From positions 1 to 10,653 of the forward strand of contig JAGNPU010000033.1 in NCBI GenBank assembly GCA_017989485.1: DNA of 10,653 bases. Direction: 5' to 3'. The translations under genes and the position numbers were made by a program. This document shows, piece by piece, positions 6,125-10,653 of this stretch (position 1 is its first letter; each line of letters starts with the position of its first letter). The stretch comes from Neisseriaceae bacterium (lineage in GTDB: Bacteria > Pseudomonadota > Gammaproteobacteria > Burkholderiales > Neisseriaceae). The notes beneath the pieces are model-generated. The model was not told the origin of the DNA, did not search any database, and saw nothing but the letters and a program-made list of their open reading frames with translations.

Positions 6125-7459
6125 ATGAAAAAAATCATTGCCTTCTTTACCGAGCTCATGCGCCGGTATTTGCCAGACCCCTTTGTTTTTGCAATCGGTT
6201 TGACCCTATTAACCATGCTGTTAGCCCTGACCGTTGAGGGCATGGGCCCGGCCCAAATCATCGGCAGCTGGGGCGATGGCTTCTGGGGGCTACTGGCCTT
6301 TACCACTCAAATGGCGGTGATTTTGGCCATGGGCTACGTTTTGGCCACGGCACCGTTAACCGATCGCATGTTGGATAAGATTGTGAACCTAGTGCACACG
6401 CCCCACATGGCCATTATTACCGCCACCTTGGTGGGCGGCATCGGCAGCTATTTAAACTGGGGCTTTGGCCTAGTGGTGGGCGGCATTGTGGCGCGCAAGC
6501 TGGCTTTAAAAGTAAAGGGCGTGCACTACCCTTTGATTATTGCGGCGGCCTTTAGTGGCTTTACCCTATACGGCTTAGGCCTGTCCGCCAGTATTCCGAT
6601 CTTGATTTCAACCAAGGGCCACCCTATGGAAGCCAGCATGGGCCTGATTCCCCTGAGTGAAACCATTTTCTCGGTGCCCATGCTGTTGACCAGCCTGGTG
6701 ATCATCATCACCCTGCCGTTGTTAAACGCCTGGCTGCACCCAAAACAGGGCGAGGGCGTGATTGAGATTGACCCAGCCCTTGGCATTAAACACACCAAGA
6801 GCGACGCCGACAGCAGCATTCTGGCCGACGGCACCATCGCCTCTAAGTTGAACAACAGCAAAATCGTCAGCTATGTGATTGGTTTTTGCGGCATGGCCTA
6901 TGTGGCGCGCCATTTTTACCTGGGCGGCACCTTAGACCTGAACGTGATTAACTTCAGCATTTTATTCCTTGGGGTCTTGCTATTGGGTACGCCGCTGAAC
7001 TATGTTGAAAAAGTCAACGAAGGCGTGCGCATGATTGGCGGCATTATTTTGCAATACCCGTTTTACGCCGGGATTATGGCGCTGATGTCGGTGTCAGGAT
7101 TGGTGAACACCATTTCTCAAGTATTTGTGAACGTGGCCACACCAGAAACCCTGCCGCTGTGGGGCTTGATCAGCTCGTTTGTGATTAACTTTTTCGCGCC
7201 CTCAGGCGGCGGCCACTGGGCCTTGCAAGGCCCGTTCATGATCGATGCGGCTCATACCTTGGGCAGCTCTTTGGCAGAAACCTCGATGTCGGTGATGTTG
7301 GGTAATGCTTGGAACGACTTGGTGCAGCCATTCTGGCTACTGCCCGCCTTGGCTTTGTCTAAGCTGAAGCTTAAAGATGTGATGGGCTACACCGTGATCA
7401 TGATGCTGTGGGTGGGCGTGGTGTACATTTCAGCCCTACTGTTGTGGGCCTATATCTAA
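6125..7459 (+). CDS. TIGR00366/AtoE-family short-chain carboxylate transporter
   Basis: A 444-residue integral membrane protein with roughly ten to twelve hydrophobic segments spread over its whole length, interrupted by a polar loop at about 205-245. The family markers are an N-terminal MRRYLPDPFVFAIGLTLLT, LNWGFGLVVGGI (110-121), the FAPSGGGHWALQGPF re-entrant-type motif (357-371) and GNAWNDLVQPFWLLPAL (393-409). This is the SCFA_trans (PF02667) group containing E. coli AtoE, proposed to import short-chain fatty acids such as acetoacetate or butyrate. AGGAG at 6111-6115 is 9 bases from the ATG. The gene starts 42 bases after pcaF and ends 11 bases before the cyclase gene, so it belongs to the operon. 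Its real cargo is unknown; a polar dicarboxylate or lactone feeding this pathway is plausible. The family is confident, the substrate is not. Confidence 0.88.
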   Translation: MKKIIAFFTELMRRYLPDPFVFAIGLTLLTMLLALTVEGMGPAQIIGSWGDGFWGLLAFTTQMAVILAMGYVLATAPLTDRMLDKIVNLVHTPHMAIITATLVGGIGSYLNWGFGLVVGGIVARKLALKVKGVHYPLIIAAAFSGFTLYGLGLSASIPILISTKGHPMEASMGLIPLSETIFSVPMLLTSLVIIITLPLLNAWLHPKQGEGVIEIDPALGIKHTKSDADSSILADGTIASKLNNSKIVSYVIGFCGMAYVARHFYLGGTLDLNVINFSILFLGVLLLGTPLNYVEKVNEGVRMIGGIILQYPFYAGIMALMSVSGLVNTISQVFVNVATPETLPLWGLISSFVINFFAPSGGGHWALQGPFMIDAAHTLGSSLAETSMSVMLGNAWNDLVQPFWLLPALALSKLKLKDVMGYTVIMMLWVGVVYISALLLWAYI

Positions 7460-7470
7460 AGGAGAACGGC

Positions 7471-8520
7471 ATGGAAGAGCAACGTTGGCGGCGTCGCCCA
7501 GACGGCGCAAACTGGGGTGATTTTGGCGTCGATGATCAAATAGGGTGTTTAAACTATTTGACCCCAGAAAAAGTGCGTCAGGGCGTGGCCGAAGTTACCG
7601 AAGGCCTCACCTTTTGCCTCAGCCTGCCGCTGGACTATCCCGGTGGCAGCGGCCTCAACCCTAACCGTCATCCGCCGGTGTTGCGGCCGACCTTACGCAA
7701 GGGTCTGGTGAATTTTAACTGTGTGTTGGATCAGCTAGAGCCTGGACGTACCGATGTGCTCAGCGACGATTTGGCGATTTTGCACCTACAGTATTCTACC
7801 CAGTGGGACGGCCTGGCCCATGTGGGCGGGCTGTTTGACGCCAACGATGATGGCGTGGCCGAGGTGGTGTATTACAACGGCTTTGACGCCTCGTTTATGC
7901 AGGCCAGCAGCGATGTGGCAGATTCAGGCGTGCCTGACACCCACGTCACCACCAGCTCGTCCCACGCCCAGGCCTTAGGCATAGAGCAAATGGCCGAGCG
8001 TTCGGTGCAGGGGCGTGGTGTCATGATTGATTTCCTCGCCCACTTTGGAGAAGGGCGCACGCTCATCGGCTACGACCAGCTGATGCAGGTACTAGCGGCA
8101 GACCAAATCGTGGTTGAGCAGGGCGATATTTTATGCCTGCACACTGGATTTGCAGAAAAAATATTGAGCATGAACAAGGCCCCAGATGAGGCCGTGCTGC
8201 ATCAGTATGGCGCGGTGTTAAATGGGCGAGACCAGCGCCTGCTGCAGTGGTTGAGCGACAGCAAAATTGCTGCCATTGCCGCCGACAACTATGCGGTCGA
8301 AGCTTTTCCTGCTGAAGACGGCGGTGACTGTTGTGCGGCCTTACCACTACATGAGCACTGCCTCTTCAAGCTGGGCCTGCATCTGGGTGAGTTATGGCGC
8401 TTGACCCCGCTGGCCAACTGGCTGCGGGCCCATGGGCGGCAGCGATTTTTACTGACCGCACCACCGTTAAACCTGCCCGGTGCGATTGCTTCACCTCTGA
8501 CGCCCGTGGCAACTGTTTAG
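7471..8520 (+). CDS. Cyclase-family hydrolase (PF04199)
   Basis: A 349-residue member of the cyclase/kynurenine-formamidase-like superfamily, longer than bacterial kynurenine formamidase (about 210 residues). It starts RRRPDGANWGDFGVDDQIGCLNYL (7-30), typical of the long subgroup. The metal-site region reads QWDGLAH (111-117) instead of the HxGTHxDxPxH of short cyclases, with likely metal or catalytic residues at Asp113, His117, His294 and His296 (LPLHEH). RGVMIDFLAHFG (182-193), HTGF (224-227) and the C-terminal APPLNLPGAIASPLTPVA (330-347) are also characteristic. Known members open cyclic amides, esters or diketones by metal-assisted hydrolysis. AAGGAG at 7459-7464, overlapping the transporter stop, is 6 bases before this ATG; an in-frame ATG at 7408 would overlap the transporter and add 21 unconserved residues. 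Context suggests ring or lactone opening before oxidation, but the substrate is unknown. Confidence 0.85.
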   Translation: MEEQRWRRRPDGANWGDFGVDDQIGCLNYLTPEKVRQGVAEVTEGLTFCLSLPLDYPGGSGLNPNRHPPVLRPTLRKGLVNFNCVLDQLEPGRTDVLSDDLAILHLQYSTQWDGLAHVGGLFDANDDGVAEVVYYNGFDASFMQASSDVADSGVPDTHVTTSSSHAQALGIEQMAERSVQGRGVMIDFLAHFGEGRTLIGYDQLMQVLAADQIVVEQGDILCLHTGFAEKILSMNKAPDEAVLHQYGAVLNGRDQRLLQWLSDSKIAAIAADNYAVEAFPAEDGGDCCAALPLHEHCLFKLGLHLGELWRLTPLANWLRAHGRQRFLLTAPPLNLPGAIASPLTPVATV

Positions 8521-8528
8521 GAGACATC

Positions 8529-9227
8529 ATGAAAGAACGCGTGTTGATTACCGGCGGCATGGCCGGCATCGGTGCCGCCGTTGTGGCCCAGTGCCAGGCT
8601 CAGGGCTATGAGACGGTGGTGATTGATCGGCTGGAGGGCGACATCGTCGCCGACTTGAGCGATGAGGCACAAACCGCTTTGGCCTTAGAAAAGGCGCTGG
8701 CCGGCGGCCCCATTACCCGTCTGGTGAACAATGTGGGCGTGGTGGTGCCCGCCAGCGTGGCGGATCAAACCCTGGCCGAGCTGTCCTTGGCTCATGCCCT
8801 CAACCTGCGCGTGGCCTTGCAGTGCCTGCAAGCCTTATTGCCAGGCATGCAGGCCCAGGGCTTTGGGCGCGTGGTCAATATGTCGTCCCGCGCTGCCCTA
8901 GGCAAGACGCAGCGCAGCGCCTATGCCGCCACAAAGGCCGGCCTCATCGGCATGACGCGGGTGTGGGCCTTAGAGTTAGGACAGCATGGGATTACCGCCA
9001 ATGCGGTGGCGCCCGGCCCGATTCGTACCGAACTGTTTGAGCGCGCTAATCCGCCCGGCCATCCGCGCACTCAGGCCATTGTTGACGCCATTCCGGTACA
9101 GCGCATGGGCGAGCCTGAAGACGTGGCCAATGCGGTGATGTTTTTCCTGCAGCCGAGCAACGGCTTTGTCACCGGCCAAACGCTGTATGTTTGTGGTGGC
9201 ATGACAGTGGGGGTGGCCGATGTCTAA
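8529..9227 (+). CDS. Short-chain dehydrogenase/reductase (SDR)
   Basis: A 232-residue classical SDR. The cofactor motif is TGGMAGIG (8-15), with Asp33 at the end of beta-2 suggesting NAD(H) preference. NNVG (67-70) replaces the usual NNAG. The active site has Asn92, Ser119/Ser120 and Tyr132-x3-Lys136 (YAATK). The C-terminal region APGPIRTELF (161-170), then PVQRMGEPEDVANAV and VTGQTLYVCGG, is like 3-oxoacyl-ACP reductase-type SDRs. It oxidises or reduces a secondary alcohol/ketone; the substrate is unknown. AGGAG at 8519-8523, overlapping the cyclase stop, gives a 5-base spacing to this ATG. A longer in-frame start at 8394 lies inside the cyclase gene and adds residues that precede the Rossmann fold, so it is rejected. 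The 3' end overlaps the next gene by 8 bases, so the two dehydrogenases are probably translationally coupled and act in one route. Confidence 0.88.
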   Translation: MKERVLITGGMAGIGAAVVAQCQAQGYETVVIDRLEGDIVADLSDEAQTALALEKALAGGPITRLVNNVGVVVPASVADQTLAELSLAHALNLRVALQCLQALLPGMQAQGFGRVVNMSSRAALGKTQRSAYAATKAGLIGMTRVWALELGQHGITANAVAPGPIRTELFERANPPGHPRTQAIVDAIPVQRMGEPEDVANAVMFFLQPSNGFVTGQTLYVCGGMTVGVADV

Positions 9228-10152
9228 AACGACAGTGGGCATTGTGGGCGCCGGCAGCATAGGCCTAAGCTTTGCGCTGGTGTTTGCTCGGGCTGGGGGC
9301 AAGGTGCGCCTGTATGACCCTGACGCTGAAGCGCGTGGGCGGGTGGCTGAGGAGATTACGGCCAGGGTAGACAACCTGGCCCAGGCCGGGCTGTTAAGCC
9401 TGACGGCGACGGCTATTTTGGCGCAGATCATGGTGGTGGCCGACCTGGCCGACCTGGTGTCGGGCTGCGAACTGGTGTTGGAATGTGTCCCCGAGCGTTT
9501 GGCCTTAAAGCAGGCTATTTTTGCCGAATTGGATGCCTTAGCGCCAGCCAGCGTGATCTTGGCCAGTGCTTCATCTGCCCTCATGGCCTCTCAGTTTGCC
9601 GCCGACCTAGCCGGTCGCGCCCGTTGTTTGGTGGCCCACCCAGGCAATCCACCGCATTTAATCCCCGTGGTTGAGGTGGTGCCCGCGCCGTTTACCGATG
9701 CCGCCGTGGTCGCGCGTTTGGTCGAGCTGTTGCACAGCGTCGACCAGGTGCCGATACGGCTTAACAAAGAGATTGAAGGCTTTGTGTTTAATCGGCTGCA
9801 AGGCGCCGTGCTGCGTGAGGCCTACTGCCTGGTTCGAGATGGCGTGGTTAGCGTTGCGGATTTAGATAAGGTGATGCACAGCGGCCTGGGACTACGCTGG
9901 GCCGCCATTGGCCCATTTGAAACAGTTGATTTAAATACCCGCGGCGGGATTGCCCAGCATGCCTTAAATATGGGCCCTGCCTATGCGCGTATGGGCCAGC
10001 AGCGTGGCCAGAATGACCCTTGGACGCCTGAATTAGTGGCCACCGTTGCTGCCGAGCGGCGTCGACTACTGCCCTTGGCCGATTGGGATAGCCGCGGCCG
10101 CTGGCGCGATCAGATGCTGATGCGCATCATTAAAGCCAAAGGTGGCCACTAA
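9220..10152 (+). CDS. 3-hydroxyacyl-CoA dehydrogenase family protein, lambda-crystallin/L-gulonate dehydrogenase type
   Basis: A 310-residue soluble oxidoreductase. The N-terminal Rossmann domain has GAGSIG (10-15) and LYD with Asp33, indicating NAD. The central region ECVPERLALKQAIFAELD (88-105), SASSALMAS (116-124), HPGNPPHLIPVVEVVP (140-155, His140 and Glu152) and FVFNRLQGAVLREAYCLV (188-205, Asn191) gives the Ser-His-Glu-Asn active-site set of 3-hydroxyacyl-CoA dehydrogenases. HPxNPP, GLGLRWAAIGPFETVDLN and the single-domain length point to the lambda-crystallin/L-gulonate 3-dehydrogenase/carnitine dehydrogenase branch, whose members oxidise free 3-hydroxyacids rather than only CoA esters. 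It overlaps the SDR gene by 8 bases and is the last gene before the terminator. In this operon it may oxidise a 3-hydroxyacid to a 3-oxoacid for PcaIJ/PcaF; that role is inferred. Confidence 0.87.
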   Translation: MSKTTVGIVGAGSIGLSFALVFARAGGKVRLYDPDAEARGRVAEEITARVDNLAQAGLLSLTATAILAQIMVVADLADLVSGCELVLECVPERLALKQAIFAELDALAPASVILASASSALMASQFAADLAGRARCLVAHPGNPPHLIPVVEVVPAPFTDAAVVARLVELLHSVDQVPIRLNKEIEGFVFNRLQGAVLREAYCLVRDGVVSVADLDKVMHSGLGLRWAAIGPFETVDLNTRGGIAQHALNMGPAYARMGQQRGQNDPWTPELVATVAAERRRLLPLADWDSRGRWRDQMLMRIIKAKGGH

Positions 10153-10183
10153 CGTTTATCGTGTTTATGTTGACCATGACTTC

Positions 10184-10213
10184 GCCCCGTTCATTAGGAA
10201 CGGGGCTTTTTTT
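10184..10213 (+). terminator. Rho-independent terminator of the catabolic operon
   Basis: GCCCCGTTC (10184-10192) and GAACGGGGC (10198-10206) form a perfect 9-bp GC-rich stem with an ATTAG loop, followed by seven T (10207-10213). It lies 31 bases after the last stop codon and closes the transcript that starts before pcaD. Confidence 0.95.
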
Positions 10214-10258
10214 ATGGCTGTGGTTTGGCTGTGGCCGTGAAGGGGTGTTTGTCATTAT

Positions 10259-10275
10259 TTTACCCTTTCGGTAAA
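10259..10275. promoter_or_regulatory. Candidate LysR-type operator upstream of the aromatic-acid transporter
   Basis: TTTACC-CTTTC-GGTAAA is a perfect dyad; read as TTAC-N7-GTAA it has the T-N11-A core of LysR-type sites and differs by one base per arm from the ATAC-N7-GTAT site known for BenM and CatM. It lies about 260 bases before the transporter start. Three direct GTATT/GTATT/GTATG repeats follow at 10285-10299. No LysR gene is in the window, so the regulator is unidentified. Confidence 0.45.
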
Positions 10276-10310
10276 TATTCTATGGTATTGTATTGTATGA
10301 AAAAGTGAAC

Positions 10311-10358
10311 TTCATTTTATGTTAATAGTTATTAATTGATAATAATAAATTTAAAATA
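10311..10358 (+). promoter_or_regulatory. AT-rich promoter-like region with TTAATA-GT-TATTAA dyad
   Basis: This stretch is almost entirely A/T and contrasts with the GC-rich genes around it. It holds a perfect 6-bp inverted repeat (10322-10335), a TATGTT word at 10318-10323 and GATAAT at 10338-10343, either of which could act as a -10. No convincing -35 is spaced correctly, so the exact promoter is not resolved. It is the likeliest start region for transcription of the downstream transporter. Confidence 0.4.
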
Positions 10359-10360
10359 GC

Positions 10361-10464
10361 CGACCTGCCGTAGAGCCCATGCCTCGTGGCGGTCGTGGTG
10401 TGTTTCCGTACCAAAGCATCATAAGGGTTTGTCTTTGCAACGAGAACCAGAGACAAGTCCTTAT
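10361..10464 (+). other. Candidate structured leader RNA of the transporter gene
   Basis: Two hairpins lie in the untranslated stretch before the transporter. The first pairs CGACC (10361-10365) with GGTCG (10391-10395), a bulged T, then GCC with GGC and an inner GAG/CTC. The second is a 14-bp stem, 10421-10434 with 10451-10464 (ATAAGGGTTTGTCT with AGACAAGTCCTTAT, two G-U pairs) and a 16-base loop. No U run follows, so it is not a simple terminator. No known riboswitch class was recognised. It could instead be a protein-binding DNA dyad. Confidence 0.4.
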
Positions 10465-10530
10465 ATGGCTGCTGTATGAGTTGTATAAACACCAAAAAAA
10501 CTATTTTAATGGCTGTAAAGGAGCGTAGAG

Positions 10531-10653
10531 ATGACACAATCTGTAGAACCTAAGGTGTTGGACGTCAGTCCCATCATTGATGGGGCGAAGTTTCAAAAAT
10601 TTCATTGGCTCACGATTTTTTGGTGTGCCTACATCATTATTTTTGATGGTTAT
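10531..10653 (+). CDS. AAHS-family aromatic acid:H+ symporter (MFS), N-terminal part
   Basis: The first 41 codons of a gene that runs off the window. After a polar N-terminus (MTQSVEPKVLDVSPIID), the sequence AKFQKFHWLTIFWCAYIIIF then Asp-Gly-Tyr is the start of the first membrane helix with its FDGY motif, typical of the aromatic acid:H+ symporter family of the major facilitator superfamily (PcaK, BenK and relatives). In PcaK the acidic residue here is required for transport. These proteins import benzoate, 4-hydroxybenzoate, protocatechuate or related acids across the inner membrane. AAGGAG at 10518-10523 is 7 bases before the ATG, a strong ribosome-binding site. It has its own control region behind the operon terminator. 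The substrate cannot be decided from this fragment. Confidence 0.85.
   Translation, partial: MTQSVEPKVLDVSPIIDGAKFQKFHWLTIFWCAYIIIFDGY

Noticed and set aside
7408..7470. Longer in-frame start for the cyclase gene, overlapping the transporter
   Set aside because: It would overlap the transporter by 52 bases and add unconserved residues; AAGGAG at 7459-7464 supports 7471.
8394..8528. Longer in-frame start for the SDR gene, inside the cyclase gene
   Set aside because: The added 45 residues precede the Rossmann motif and look like a shadow of the cyclase frame; AGGAG at 8519-8523 is correctly placed for the ATG at 8529.
10322..10537. Minus-strand open frame of 71 codons in the transporter leader region
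   Set aside because: It overlaps the transporter's ribosome-binding site and start codon, its sequence looks random, and I see no ribosome-binding site for it. A real small antisense gene is not excluded but is unsupported.
1..10653. Mobile elements, CRISPR repeats, tRNA or rRNA genes, DNA-uptake words
   Set aside because: Reading both strands by eye, I found no transposase-like protein, no regularly spaced repeats, no cloverleaf and no Neisseria or Haemophilus uptake sequence. Nothing marks the region as recently transferred.

Overview
The window looks like a chromosomal catabolic region of a Gram-negative proteobacterium (beta or gamma). The base composition is moderately GC-rich. Shine-Dalgarno sites are clear, genes are packed into an operon, rho-independent terminators separate the units, and an IclR-type PcaR/PcaU-like regulator is present. 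I saw no mobile element, tRNA, rRNA or CRISPR array, and none of the Neisseria or Haemophilus DNA-uptake words I looked for by eye, so I do not name a genus.

Layout. (1) Bases 1-195 hold the last 40 codons of an amino-acid permease, probably a LysP-type lysine permease, and its terminator. (2) 236-1081 encodes a CbrC/UPF0167-family protein with an extra N-terminal helical region. A bidirectional terminator at 1107-1140 separates it from the convergent regulator gene. (3) 1157-1969 (minus) encodes a PcaR/PcaU-type IclR regulator. (4) The 265-base divergent region 1970-2234 carries a perfect 12-bp inverted repeat whose right arm contains the PcaR box as I recall it from Pseudomonas putida. (5) 2235-10152 is one long plus-strand operon: pcaD, catC, pcaI, pcaJ, pcaF, a TIGR00366/AtoE-type transporter, a cyclase-family hydrolase, an SDR oxidoreductase and a lambda-crystallin-type hydroxyacyl(-CoA) dehydrogenase. 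It ends in a strong terminator at 10184-10213. (6) The 378 bases 10153-10530 hold that terminator, an AT-rich control region with a LysR-type dyad, and a candidate folded leader. (7) From 10531 an AAHS-family aromatic-acid transporter begins and runs off the window.

How the genes work together. The first five operon genes encode the shared end of the beta-ketoadipate pathway. CatC turns muconolactone into 3-oxoadipate enol-lactone, PcaD hydrolyses it to 3-oxoadipate, PcaIJ loads CoA from succinyl-CoA, and PcaF cleaves 3-oxoadipyl-CoA to succinyl-CoA and acetyl-CoA. No ring-cleavage enzyme, muconate cycloisomerase, carboxymuconate cycloisomerase or decarboxylase is in the window. The last four operon genes do not belong to the classical pathway. 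An importer, a ring- or amide-opening hydrolase and two NAD(P)-type dehydrogenases, co-transcribed with the thiolase, look like a peripheral route feeding a 3-oxoacid or 3-oxoacyl-CoA into PcaIJ/PcaF. Its substrate cannot be read from the sequence. This module is the best candidate here for something undescribed.
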